A stretch of DNA of 64,000 nt, taken from Lichtheimia corymbifera B2541. Taxonomy: Eukaryota > Mucoromycota > Mucoromycetes > Mucorales > Lichtheimiaceae. The translations under genes were made by a program, and so were the position numbers. Shown here in pieces: positions 10,691-23,215 of this stretch (position 1 is its first letter; each line of letters starts with the position of its first letter). The notes beneath the pieces are model-generated. The model worked only from the letters and a program-made list of their open reading frames with translations. It did no database searches and had not been told where the DNA came from. The DNA is taken from positions 1-64,000 of the forward strand of contig JNEU01000535.1 in NCBI GenBank assembly GCA_000697475.1, read 5' to 3'.

Positions 10691-12121
10691 ATGAATAGCA
10701 CCGCCACTCATCCCACTGACGTACTCGCCGATGCCTTCAATCAGCAAGCCAGTTTAAGTCCTGGACCCATGTTGACGCCTTCGCAACTTGTTGGCATGCT
10801 TCAGAACCACCCAACGGCACCACCGCCCCTTTTGATTGACGTCCGCCGCTACGACGATTACGAAAGAACGCACATTCGCCACTCGCTCAATGTCAGTATT
10901 CCGTCACTATTGGTGAAACGATATCAGCGTGGACAAATCGTATCCAACTTTTCACTAGAAAGTTTCATTGCGACCGAGGAAGGAAAAGAGTACTATGAAA
11001 AGTGGCGAGGCAATGTCATTGTTGTATATGATGCTGATCGTATCATCACTGATCATGCAGCCATGCTATTAACGGTGCTCAAGAATGATCAACGTGCAGT
11101 ATATGGTGTTGAAGGTGGATTCGAAGCTATTTGGGCGCATGATCCATGGGCCAATTATATGGTTGGTCCACCGCTTATGCAGGCATCCAAGAGTGCACGC
11201 ACGACAAGCAGAGCGAACAATGGCAACAATGACGCACCAAACGATGGGTCAAATACCAATGTTCATCGACGATCAAGTCTTTTCAGTTTGGATACGAGTC
11301 GTTTACATCATTACAATCGTGTTAAAGCTAGTCGACACCACCACCATCAGCTGCCACCTCCTGCACAGCCACGTAAACTCGCTTACACCTCAGCCCCCAC
11401 AGACAACAACAACGCCACAATCACGAATATCAACAAACAAATATCGAGAAAGGATTATGAACCATCATCAACAGTAATACCAGCACCTTGCGAATCTAGC
11501 AGCTTTGTCATATCGGAAATCATTCCGGGTTTCTTGTTCCTCGGTCCCGAGATTTCCGATCAGGAACAGCTCAACAAATTACTATCACACTCAATTCGAC
11601 GAATCCTCAATATGGCTGAAGAATGCAATGATGACGTTCCAGGGTTGAAGGACAAGATAAGATATTTCAAACTGAAGGCTCGAGATACCATTGCTATGGA
11701 AAATGTGGAGCAGACATTGCGGGAAGCTGTCAAGGTTATTGGTAAGTTGAAAAAAAGGGGGGGAGCTAATGACACCTTATCTCATGTCCTTTTTATAGAT
11801 AGTGCAAAAGAGCATCACGAACCAATTTATGTCCATTGCAAAGCTGGCAAATCAAGATCTGTGGCTGCTATTCTCGCTTATTTGGTTATGACGGAGCATT
11901 GGTCACTTAAAAGAGCTTATCAACATGTCATCAAAGTACGACCGAGTATGTCACCCAACATTGGATTTGTCGCCGAGCTATTGAAATTGGAAGAAAGCAT
12001 ACATGGCCGTACCAGCAACTTTGCTACAGCAGATTGGCAATCGATTGATCCATGCATGCCACCAAGTCCGGAATCACAGCAAGCTATCCGAAAGGTGAGG
12101 ATGGCATGGTCTTCAAGCTGA
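10691..12121 (+). CDS. Dual-specificity (MAP kinase type) phosphatase with rhodanese domain
   Basis: Two exons (10691-11741, 11799-12121) give 457 residues. Residues 25-165 resemble a rhodanese/CH2 docking domain (LLIDVRRYDDYERTHIRHSLN, VIVVYDAD). A low-complexity Asn/His/Ser linker follows. Residues 270-425 are the phosphatase domain: IIPGFLFLGPE and the signature HCKAGKSRS, with Cys364 as nucleophile and Arg370, then SVAAILAYLV. This layout is that of MAP kinase phosphatases such as yeast Msg5 and animal DUSPs. The 57-nt intron keeps frame and has no stop, so retained transcripts would encode 19 extra residues just before the active site. An alternative 3' end, splicing from the GTGAGG at about 12094, is possible. 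TATA-like DNA lies upstream. Confidence 0.85.
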   Translation: MNSTATHPTDVLADAFNQQASLSPGPMLTPSQLVGMLQNHPTAPPPLLIDVRRYDDYERTHIRHSLNVSIPSLLVKRYQRGQIVSNFSLESFIATEEGKEYYEKWRGNVIVVYDADRIITDHAAMLLTVLKNDQRAVYGVEGGFEAIWAHDPWANYMVGPPLMQASKSARTTSRANNGNNDAPNDGSNTNVHRRSSLFSLDTSRLHHYNRVKASRHHHHQLPPPAQPRKLAYTSAPTDNNNATITNINKQISRKDYEPSSTVIPAPCESSSFVISEIIPGFLFLGPEISDQEQLNKLLSHSIRRILNMAEECNDDVPGLKDKIRYFKLKARDTIAMENVEQTLREAVKVIGKLKKRGGANDTLSHVLFIDSAKEHHEPIYVHCKAGKSRSVAAILAYLVMTEHWSLKRAYQHVIKVRPSMSPNIGFVAELLKLEESIHGRTSNFATADWQSIDPCMPPSPESQQAIRKVRMAWSSS

Positions 12122-12303
12122 GAAAACAAGTATCATCATTCTTTCCTTTACCACATAATCCTTGTATCATCGCACACACATTCTCTTTATCCCCCTCTTT
12201 CCCTTCCCCGATACCACCAGTAACTACTATGTGTATACCATCCATTCCACTTGTAAAGATTTCATTGTGCATGTTCATTGTGTGAATAATGATAAAATGG
12301 CTA

Positions 12304-14900
12304 TTACAAGTCGAGAAGTAAATCAACTCCACCTGGTGCATGTTGAGCGGGTCGCACATCTTGCTGATTTACCACATCAGTGGCATAAGGATTGGCTGTG
12401 GCAAGTGCGTTCATACCATTGAATGAATGTCTAAGATGGCATATAGACAATAAGTATAGGCTCCCATAGGACATAATCATCCATCCATCCAATGCTTACC
12501 TATTAGCTGCAAGGCTATTGTAGCCGAGATCGTTTGGCAATGGTCCGGAATTAATGAGTTGTTGCTGTTGAGGCGGAAGTTGTTGTTGTGGTGGTGGTTG
12601 CTGCTGCTGCTGTTGAGGCCGTAATGGAAGCTGTGCTGTTACTACTGGTTGTTGCTGTACCGTTGTTGGTGTAGATGGGAAAGGCTGAGAAGAAGAGGAG
12701 GGTCGTTGTAAAACGGGAGATGGCATCAGATAACGAGGTTTATAACGGTGAATAAAGGTAGTTGGGCTTTTGTGGTATATGGATGCAAGAGTGGAGACAT
12801 GCAACAGTAATTCATCTAGGAATGCAGTGTCCATGTTGTCGCTTTCAGTCGAAATGGGAGGTTTTTCTGATAACACAATAGCTTTAGCTGCTGCAGGGTC
12901 CGTTGATAACAATCGCCAATAAATGTATCCTCGATCTCGCAAATCAGGATTATCCACTTCCTCAGTAGCCCACTTGAGCACTTTGGGCACTAACTCCTGA
13001 CCAGCAGTGGGGCGTTTGATGAACAATTTCACGGTTGCTGTAAGTAATGCCAATTGAACCTGTATCATATACCATTAGTATAACGTTAATCATGTAATAT
13101 ATGGTATTTACCTCTACCGGCTCCTCCAAAAAGGTGTAAAGGAAATCATCCAGCAATACATCCGAGTTCTCAATGCGATCAGCGTATTGTCCAATAATCC
13201 AAATCATTGCTGCCTTTGCTTCTGGTTCGTCCAAATTATCCAGGTTCTCACATAGCGTTGCAATGATACTCTCGTATTGATTTGGGTACTTGCGGAAAAT
13301 ATCCTATTCAGAAACATCTTTAGCATGAAGACCAACAGCACGCTGATAACTCAATCTTACCCGAATAACCACGATAGCTTCTTGAACCACGTAATTCACC
13401 TTGGTTTGGATCAATTCGAGGAGCGCTGAAATGCATCGTTCTGCAGCAGTTTCAATCTTGACAGCCAAACGACCAATGGAGCGCACCGCTTTACGTACAA
13501 AATCAACATCCACCTCAGCCGCATATCTAATGGATAATGAACCATATCAGCGGATACGCTCTTTTCCCATATATACATATCCATAGCACTTACTCTTTCA
13601 ATTCGCTCAATACTTGATCGACGTTTTGTGGATTAGCCAGGCGGAAGATGATTTCAAGCTTGGCGAGTTTGACATAGATCGGATCATTATACTTGCAGAA
13701 GAACACCTTCATGTCGTTGCGCAATACTTCTGGTCGTCGTTGAATAACAAGCAAGATATTTCGAAGAGCAACGTATTGAACTTCAGGGCCAGACGAGAGT
13801 AAAGTGACGAGTGGAGGGCTCAATTTACGGCAAAAGGCGCTGACATCGGCTTCATTACGCATGTAATTCATCATATACATGATCACTTTGACGCATGTCA
13901 ACACGACGGCTGAATTGGCATGTTGTAAACGAGGTGCAATACGTTCAGCAAGCATTTCTGCATCTCCTGGCTCCTGTGGCACATAGTACATCAACGCTTC
14001 CAAGATGTATGTTTGACCCCACCTAGATAGTAAACATTAATCATTCTGATCCATGCATTCCCATCCTAATACCTACTCATTGCACTCGTTTAATGCTGCT
14101 GCAAGCTTACTGGCAATCGAATGGTTCAATTTGAGCTGGATGTTGTCGGATCTTTCGGATATCTCTGTAAGTGCAACGACAGCATTGGCAACGACCTATT
14201 CATATACAATGTCAGTGTTTTAGATATCATAATGACCAGCCCATCCAAACATACCGTGGGATTGGCGTCAGTAAGCAGGTCCCTCAACATGTCGATAAAA
14301 TGCTCGCTCTCGACCAAGATGTTGTCATACATGTATAGCTTGCCGACACAAATAGCTGCTGTTTTCCGGACGTAAGGGTCGCGATCTCTGAGACAATGTC
14401 GGAGGGGGTCAACAAGGATATCCACAATCTTCTCGACTTGAATATAGCCCATAGTGCGAATAGCCAGAGCACGAATAAGTGGGTTGGGATCTTCGACATC
14501 CTATCATAATGAAGTACGTTGGAAACCACTTCCTCTTTATCGTTGCTATGTCGACAATACCTTGATGAAGGTGGTCATCGCCATCATGGCCATGTCAGGC
14601 TTGCTTCTCGCATAGTTGATAAGGTACAGGTACACCATTTTCTTGATTTCAAGAATGGGAACGTTCATAACGTTGAGAATATCAGGAAAGAGGGGCGACA
14701 TGTCGTTTCCCATTGTCATGTTGGCGACGATTTTCTTCATCACTGTCTTCTTGCGCTGGTGCTTTGGATCGCGCTTGTCCGAGCTCAATTCGGCCCGTAG
14801 CTCTTGAATCTTGCCTGTAGAACGAATGTATATCAATATATAAAGTTACCTATGAATAGCTTAGACACCTACCTCTTTGAAAGTACTTTGCGTCTGACAT
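12304..14900 (-). CDS. APL2: AP-1 complex beta-1 adaptin
   Basis: Nine exons (14900-14873, 14814-14561, 14500-14255, 14195-14077, 14022-13594, 13526-13361, 13303-13112, 13059-12500, 12430-12304) join in frame to 706 residues. It opens [19 protein letters not shown] and continues through the armadillo-like trunk typical of beta adaptins ([56 protein letters not shown]). The heavy chain forms the AP-1 trunk that sorts cargo between trans-Golgi and endosomes with clathrin. After residue 600 comes a Gln/Pro hinge, then the end GGVDLLLDL, a clathrin-box-like motif at the very C-terminus. There is no ear domain, as in yeast Apl2 (726 residues). The stop lies 183 bp from the convergent phosphatase stop. 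Confidence 0.95.
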
Positions 14901-15534
14901 GTTGAAGTATGGGCGAAAAGGAAGGGAAAGGGACAAATGTGAGCAGGGTCAATAATGTCGGGCTGACAAAAATGCACGCTTGATGAAATGCCATCGGGTA
15001 TCACACCTCGAGTTTCTTGCCTTTTGTTACTGTCAATTCGGCATCTACCATTATCCCAGTATTCGTCCTTCATTTTCATTCACTCCAAGGGAGACCAAAT
15101 CGCATACCTCGCATGAATATGAGTACCAAGCACCCTTTATACTTGCCGGTTGGAGGGATTACTATTACAATTAACACCTGTACAACATGCAACACGCACG
15201 GACATTGAATCGCCAACGAAGACGATCTTTTTCCCTTTCATGATTGCTCTCTAGCTCTTGTGTAAAGTCTCTTTCCTCCATCTTAATTCATTCACCCACA
15301 CACAAACACCGTATACAATCCTTCACATGGCTCCGCAATCTTGGTGCCACCATACTCAGAGGGTGACAGAGCTTAATCCTACCGTCTATGGAAACGAGTC
15401 GTACTACCAACCTTTACCCCATAAAAATAAAAAATCGATGAACAATCAAAAAGAACGCTATCCTTTTCTCTCTCTCTCTCCTTTCCTTTTTTCATTTTCA
15501 ACTACATACACTTCTTCCGCATCTACTTTCCTTA
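14901..15534. promoter_or_regulatory. Divergent promoter region
   Basis: Separates the divergent AP-1 beta and hydrolase genes. No gene seen. A pyrimidine-rich run (about 15460-15500) precedes the hydrolase start. Confidence 0.45.
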
Positions 15535-16948
15535 ATGGATAATATACGCACGCTTATCAAAAAGTCACCTGCTCCTGTCGTTATTCAGACCTTGCGGACT
15601 ACGCTCACATTACCACCTGCTGTGGCGAGTGGTTTGATCAATGATCTTACCAAGCCCAACAGTGAACAAAAAAAGTGGATCAAAAATATCAACAACTCCT
15701 TTTGGAAGGGATCATTGATTGCCCAAGATATCAAATATCAAAGCGATGCTGATGCTATTCGCCGTTTACGAAGCGCAGATGTTGTCATTTTCGAAATCCA
15801 TGGTGATGATAAATGATCCCATCTTTCCCAAGACAATTCGCATGCTAAACTTGACATATTTATTAATACAGGTGGTGGTTTCCGAACTGGACATGCGACC
15901 ATGTATATGCCCATCTTCATCAAGTGGTTGAATGTCCTCAAAGAAAAGCATGGCCTTGATGCTATGATCATGTCGGTTGAATATGGCAAGTATTTCTTTG
16001 TGCTCACATGACAATAGACACAGTCAATTTTTAACCCTAAATTGTACAGGCCTTGCACCAGCACATAAATATCCAGAACCTGTATTGGAATGTGTCAAAG
16101 CATACAAGCATCTCACTGAAGATTTGCGTGTGCCAGCCTGGAAAGTGATCTTCTCAGGTGACTCAGCTGGTGGTGCTTTATGTTTGGAAACGCTGATTCG
16201 AACGTACGCACCTGATTTGGCCGAGAACTTTGACGCACAACGCACCAATTACAATGTTGACTTACCAGCAGGAATGGTACTTGTAAGTCCTTTGGTGACT
16301 CCCGAGACGACATCCGCATCGTGGCAATCCAACGACAAGTATGATATGGTTGGCCAACAGCTTGCCAAGTTGGTGTTTAAGGAATATCTTGATTACCCCA
16401 ATGTTGATCCCGACCAACTGCCTATCTTGCGTATCGCTCAAATCCAATCCGGGTTTTCTCGTTTTGCGCCCAAGAACGCTCTCGTCTTTGTTGGTGAAAA
16501 AGAAGTGATGCGAGACGATATCATGAATCTTATTGAAGTGGCAGAACGTGATGGTCATGTCAAAGTGCGCACTTGCAAAGAGAATTATGCACACGACTGG
16601 TACTTGATCCGTGAGATTGTCAAGCAAAAAGACAAACCTATGCTGGACATGTATGACGAGGTGTTTGCCGATTTTGCTGCATATGCCGTTGCTGAAGCAG
16701 CCACTGATAAAGAGAAACGACGAAAAAGCAAAATGATTTCGATGCATGTCGAGCCTACAAAGGATTTGCAAGCTGAGATCAATGATGCGGCCAGTAAAAG
16801 TGCAACAGCTTCTGACAAGGATGAAGCCGAGACCCCAACAACGCCTATCCCTGGTGACAATTCCAAGCCGGATGAAGCACCATCCACCAACATCAATATC
16901 CCCACACCCGTTCCTGCCACTGCTGAAGCAAACACTATCACCATCTGA
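15535..16948 (+). CDS. Alpha/beta hydrolase fold-3 (HSL-family) esterase/lipase
   Basis: Three exons (15535-15802, 15872-15985, 16050-16948) give 426 residues. The oxyanion motif HGGGF (residues 89-93) is assembled across the first intron, and the nucleophile elbow GDSAGG puts Ser at 166. YGLAPAHKYPEP and AHDWYL, holding the likely catalytic His, also fit the hormone-sensitive-lipase group. Substrates would be short acyl esters or sterol/lipid esters. The second intron needs a GC donor (ATG|GCAAGT), the only way to keep the conserved VEYGLAP reading. The last 90 residues are Pro/Thr/Glu/Ala-rich and not part of the fold. No signal peptide is evident. Confidence 0.88.
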
Positions 16949-18390
16949 TGATTTCCTACCTATATTTTATCCATTTTAGCCCTGTTTTAGTGTTCTTTGT
17001 CTACAATAGCCTATTTATTTACAAGCTAATGAAATGATTGTCAAACAATGAATAATACTTCCGTAACACGTGAAAAAGACAAGAGGCAATAACACACCCT
17101 TGAAACAAAGCTGTTGCCGTTTCAATCAAGTATGTAGCCCTGATATCAAAGCAGTATCAGGATCAAAATAGCCACGAAAGGTATAATGACAGGTCTACAT
17201 GCTAGTGACAAATCGATACATATACTAATTCTGGATAGGCTAATTAGGGTGGCACCAATGAGGACTTGCTGTTGACATTCACATAGGTATGCACGGTGCC
17301 TATCGATGGTATTTTCATTCTTTGTGTGAAGAGAAATTTTGGTTGTACGTGTATGGCTCAACGATAAGGAACCAAAAGAACGGGTAATAGGACGATCAGA
17401 TAAATCGCTGACTCAAACACCATCCACATGCTCACGCGTGTGTCCCCTTTTTGCCCTTTGCAGATTTATTGTATACAATCAATCAGTAAACCCCTTACTG
17501 TTGTCGCCATCAACATCAATTGCCACTCTCACGATAAATTACCTTTTCAGCCGGTATTATGCAATGCATATGCCCGAATGACCCATTGCAGTAGGATAAT
17601 GGTGATGGTGATGGTGGGAAGAGAATGACTATAATCATGCAGCTGTCTCGGGTGGCACATACAGACGTCATGGATGAGGCGTTTTGCGGAGAATCTGTTA
17701 TGGTCAAGTACTCATTTTTTATTGTTGGTCCTGTGCCCCGTGCACGCACACTCATTGTTTGAGAATAGGTCATGCGACATTTGCAGTGGTGTACATTGTT
17801 AGAAGATAATCGCCAAGACCTTCTTCATTGTTGTTCCTGAATATTGCAATATCCATTATTGTGTTGCGAATGTTTTCGGTGCAACATGATAATAAATTTA
17901 GAGGGTATGTGTTGACTGGTAACAATCAAAGACAAATGCATAAGCTGACTTTGATGCATGAATTAAGGCAATTATACAATGGAGGAATAGGGAAATAGAA
18001 AGGCAGATGATATGATAAGAAGAAGGTAAGCGGCGTGAGCGGCAAAGGATAATGGATAAATGAGAAGAATGGACTCCCCCCAACCACAATGTCGGATAAA
18101 TACTGCTCTCGTCGATCCCCTTTTTCCTTTTCTCTTTTGCTCTTCATTTCCTGCTTAGGGGGAACGTGTAAAACGATCGAGCAAGTGGCTGACAAACTAT
18201 ATATTTCGTCACTCATACAACATTACTATTATTACTATTACTACAGCCCTTAACCCCTTCTTATTGCATCCTTATCCCAAATACCATCCCCCACATCCAC
18301 TGCTCTCTTTCTGTGTGAGTGAGTGAGAGTGTATACCATCATCCAACCACCGCAACCAGCATATAATATATTACACCCGCTCTCCGCCTA
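16949..18390. other. Intergenic region, nothing recognised
   Basis: About 1.4 kb with no coding pattern I trust. It includes the 3' region of the hydrolase and, near 18230-18390, pyrimidine-rich DNA and ATATAATATATTA just before the next start. Confidence 0.4.
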
Positions 18391-21092
18391 ATGTTTCGAC
18401 AACAGATTTCCAATCTCTCCCGATTCACATCGTCGACCCTAAAGTATGCCGCATCGAGCACGACGAGCTTTTTTGTTCCGTCGTCATGGTCCCTACAGGA
18501 TCCCGGGGTGCCATCGCAACAGTTGATTGAGTTCTGGATAGCGGACACTCAACGAGGGCTGGTATGCACGTGTGAGATGGATCCATTTATGGTTAACTGA
18601 CAATTATACGTCCATATATAACACACAGGATGCCTTACTCAATGATCAATTCGACCTTGCCCATGATATCTTTGCACAGCATTGCGCAGTATCTCCATTC
18701 CATGCCATTGGTTATGCATTGATGACCTATGTGGAAGCCATGTTGGCCTTTGATGTCGAGAAAATTCAAGAGGCAACGCATCGAATAGCCGCTGCGGAGA
18801 ATGTAGCTCGTCAACTAGGCAAGCGTGTGCGTGGTAGTGGTAGCAACAATACCGTCGTTGCCGGTTGGCGGTCGTCCAACAAGGAGAAACAGGCATCAAC
18901 ACCCATTCATCATGCATCCAGCTTTGACCCGAATCAATCCATATCAATATCATTTGCGTCAACAACTATCAATGAAGAAGAGGAGGTAGTGGAGGATGAT
19001 GATTCTTCTACACAAAAGAGCACCAGCAGTGGAAGTAGTACAGGCACAGTGATGACAGCACCCGAAGAACCGACTGAGGAAGAAGAAGAGCATCATCAGC
19101 ATCCTATGGTGGACCCACCTTTACCCCAGACCAACAATGGTTGTTCAAAAGAGTATCGACGCTCTGTGGATCTTTTGTGCGAGTTGATTGAAGTCAATTG
19201 CATGCTCATGTCGGCCACAGTTCAATTCCTTGGCAGCAGTTGGATAGAATATATGAAAGCAACTTATCGACTACGCAAGTCGTACAAGATGTATGAGCAT
19301 CTTTTTGAAGAATTGGTCGGCCAAAAGACGAGTGATTATGCAAATACGTTAAGAAAGCAACGTCGTTCAACACCACTATCAAGCACTTGCAAACAATTCA
19401 AACGTGAAAACGCTCATGTCAACAAACGATTCAGCTTTTTCGCTCTTCCCACACGTAAACCAAGCATGGATCAGTTACGCCACTCTTCTTTTCGGCGTCG
19501 ATCGCTTTCCTCGTCCCCTATTGATGAGAATACGGATGCAGCATCACGTAATGATAGGAGTAGTGCTCTTGAAAGTGGAGTCTTTTTCGGGATCGGTTTA
19601 TTCAGTCTTATCTTTTCTTTACTACCGCCTCGAGGTACAGTGAAATACATCTTGGATGAAACATTTAGGAGACTAAAACGAGTGCTATATGTAGTGAACA
19701 GGATACTCAACACGCTTGGATTTCATTCCTCACGCCCTTTTGCATTGCATGTATTACAACGATCCTATGAAAGTCGTGGTCTTTATTCATCACTCAGCGC
19801 ATTGACCTTGCTCATCTATTATACCAACCTTACGTTGTTCATTCACCCACGCCTATTCCCATCATCTATCAGCCCTGAGACTGCAAGAAGCATGCTGAAC
19901 GACATGAAGACAAGATACCCTAATAATAAGATTTGGGAGTTGTTAGAAGGCAAACTCTGCAAGATGGAAGGGATGCCACGACGAGGAGTTGAGATTTTAC
20001 GTGACTCAAGGCGACGACGTATGGACGGATCTGGTAAACCAGTACGTAGTGAAGATTGCTTTGCTATCAGTGATCTGGCACAGCTTCAAGCACTTGCAGT
20101 ATACGAGATGGGATGGTAGGTGAGCAAATTTCTGTTTTTACAGCAGGATGCGCAAAGATAAAAAGGGGGGCTCAAGATCATGAGCTGATGTGTGATATCT
20201 ATGCAGGGGTCAGATTTTTCTGGGCGATTACTTTCAAGCATCAGAGACATTTTTCAGACTCGAAAGCATCAACAATTGGTCTCGTGCGTTTTACCATTAC
20301 ATTGCCACCTGCTGCATGTTTGCCGATGAACAATATGATAAGGCTGGAATGGAGTTTCATCAAATCCCGGGAATTCTTGAACGCAAGCGTCAACTGGGAG
20401 GTCGATTACTACCCAATGAGGCATTTGCAGAGCGTAAAATCCGTCGTTGGAAGGAAAAGGCACAAAAGGTGGCTGCTGAGACATTACAACATCCATGGAT
20501 GACTCAACAACAAGTCAAGGAACGTTATTCTTTGCTGGATGGCGATATTCTTAAACAGGTGGTGGTTGTCAATCCTTTATGGGAACTTATTTACCTCTGG
20601 AATGGCATTCCTCAGTTGACAAAAGAGATGCAATGCAGCATGAAAGAGCGCCTTGAACGATGCATTGAACAGCAACCCAGTATCTCGGACATTGCCATCT
20701 TACATCTCTTGCTTGGAGTTGTGTGCAAAGAATTGGATGAGCACCATAAAGCTGAAGAATGTTTCAAGCTAGTGATTAGTCTTGATACACAAGTGCAAGA
20801 GGATCGATGGGCGGTGCCATATGCCATGTATGAATTAGCAGCACTTGGATGCTTTCAGTTGCAGTACGAACATGACAACACCATCAAGTTGAGTGAACTA
20901 CGAGCATTGGTGAAGAATGCAGAACAATATTTTAGTCAACAACGACGATCCACATCGGCGTCAGCAGCTGATTCTGCCGCATCCCTGGAGGAAACCTATG
21001 TTACTGAGGATACACATGATTGGGATAGTCGATTGCATGTTCGGTGTCAGCTCTTGTTAGAAAAGTTAGACGAGTGTAGGTTTACTGTATAG
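18391..21092 (+). CDS. IML2: IML2 / TTC39-family protein
   Basis: Three exons (18391-18561, 18629-20115, 20207-21092) give 847 residues. The body matches the Iml2/TTC39 family: DALLNDQFDLAHDIFAQH with HAIGYALMTYVEAML near the start, ESGVFFGIGLFSLIFSLLPP in the middle, and helical TPR-like repeats towards the end (WELIYLWNGIP, AILHLLLGVVCKELDEH, YAMYELAALGCF). Yeast Iml2 is a mitochondrial/cytosolic protein linked to inclusion-body and lipid-droplet handling. An acidic Ser/Thr/Glu insert occupies about 170-240. The hydrophobic stretch around 390 could contact a membrane. The last intron (91 nt) has a CTGAT branch site. Confidence 0.85.
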
Positions 21093-21261
21093 CTTTATTT
21101 TTTCTTGTGTGTAGTAATTCAAGATGAGTAAAAGCCGTTTCCATGGGAAATATGCTTGCCTTGTGTCACCATGGGGATTTCAAATAAAAGAGGTTGCATG
21201 AACGATTGAATATCCCACTTTTTTCTCTTTCATTCCCACAGTTTAAATCTCCCTCAACAAA

Positions 21262-23022
21262 ATGTCCAATAAAGTGTATGTCGTTGGTGTTGGCATGACC
21301 AAGTTCATCAAGCCACGCGGTCAAGTGGATTATCCAGGTACATACATATATCCCATCTACTACGTAATCGATCAACCGTGTGTGAAGCTAACAGGGAATA
21401 TGTAACACATTAGAGCTGGGCTTGGAAGCTGCCATCAAAGCACTAAATGATTCAGGGTTAACGTATGACGATGTCAAATTTGCAGCCGTGGGATATGTAT
21501 ATGGTGATAGTGCCTATGGAGAACGCACTTTATATCAACTTGGAATGACTCAAATTCCTATCATCAATGTCAACAACAATTGCTCGACTGGTTCAACTGC
21601 TCTTTTGCAAGCTCGTAATGCTGTCAAGTATGGTATGGTCGATTGCGCTATGGCCCTCGGATTTGAGCGTATGGAACCAGGTCCATTGAAGGGCAAATAC
21701 ACGGACCGCACACCAGCCATGGGTAAACATTTCTTAAATTCGGCTAATCAGCTCTGACGGCTAATCGTTGTTGTTACAACCTTAATAGATCACGTTACCC
21801 AATTAATGAAAGATCAGATCCCATATGAAGGAAAGGCACCACGCAATCCTCAAATCTTTGGCAATGCTGGTATTGAATATATCCGTCGTTATGGTGCACA
21901 CCCTGACCACCTGGCAAAGATTGCCGAAAAGAATCATCGACACAGGTACGACGATTCAAAGCTATCATGTGTTCACTTATGTCTCACACATACATAACAA
22001 GTGCGAACAATCCTTATTCCCAATTCCGTGACATTTACACCCTTGATCAAATCAAACAATCTCCTAATATCTATGGCCCGTTGACCAAGTTGCAATGCTG
22101 CCCAACGGTAAGGATTTGGCAAAATTTATCTGGGTAGTTCCAGTATTCTAACTCTAATCTGATTTTCCAGTCGGATGGTGCAGCTTGCGCTATTGTATGT
22201 AACGAAGAATTTGCAAAGAAGCATGGATTGATGGATCAAGCTGTTGAGATTTGTGCACAAGAAATGGCTACTGATTCACCACGTTTACTTTCTACCGATC
22301 CTATTGAATGGGTGGGATCTGACATGACCCGTCGTGCTGCGTCGACAGCTTTCAGCAATGCTGGTATCACACCCAAGGATGTACAAGTGGTCGAATTGCA
22401 TGATTGTTTCTCAGCAAACGAGGTATGCAAATGACCCATATGATTATGAATTAGCAAGTAGCTGACAAAAGTTGTCTATATATAGCTGGTAACATACGAT
22501 GCACTTGGATTGTGCGCCAAAGGAGAAGCTCATAAGCTTATCGACAGCGGTGATACCACCTATGGTGGTAAATATGTAATCAACCCCTCGGGTGGTTTAA
22601 TTTCCAAGGGCCATCCTCTTGGTGCTACTGGTTTGGCACAATGCACAGGTACGTGGTTGCCATAAAAGAAAGCGATGCGTGAATATGGTCAATGCTGACA
22701 ATGCAAGTATCACAGAGCTGACTTGGCAGTTGCGTGGATGGGCTGGCAATCGACAAGTGCCTAATGTCAAGTATGCCCTTCAGCACAATGTGGGTTTGGG
22801 TGGTGCAGTTGTTGTCAGCATCTACAAGAAGGCGAATAATAACAAGGCCACGCCAAAAACGGCATACAACCCTGTAAGTACTTGATTACCGTAACTATCC
22901 GCATAAATGGGTACTTATGATAACTGGTGATTTAGGCTGTGGAAGCACGCTCCCCCACAAAGCAAGATTATGAAAAGGCGGCATCCAAACACCGTGCCGA
23001 TTACTTGGAAGCCAAGCTATAA
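21262..23022 (+). CDS. Peroxisomal SCPx-type 3-ketoacyl-CoA thiolase
   Basis: Eight exons (21262-21337, 21414-21722, 21789-21945, 22002-22107, 22171-22422, 22486-22648, 22716-22873, 22936-23022) give 435 residues. It opens [11 protein letters not shown]. The acyl-accepting Cys82 sits in [13 protein letters not shown] (about 293-297) and GHPLGATG (His343) complete the thiolase site. This matches the thiolase part of sterol carrier protein X, which cleaves branched or sterol side-chain 3-ketoacyl-CoA. There is no fused SCP2 domain. The protein ends AKL, a tripeptide that fits the PTS1 peroxisome import signal. The stop is 194 bp from the convergent GT71 stop. Confidence 0.93.
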
Positions 23023-23215
23023 ACAATCTATGCAACCAGATGTTTGAATCAAAACCATATGTTGTTTATGCAAAATATATATATAACTCTTCCACATGAA
23101 TCCATGCTTAGTAAAGATGTTCAAACTTATCTTATGAGTAGTAAATTTCAATTAATAGGGAATAACAAGCGAATGAGTTAAATTAAGTCTAATGTACAAT
23201 ATCATGCGCGCGCAT

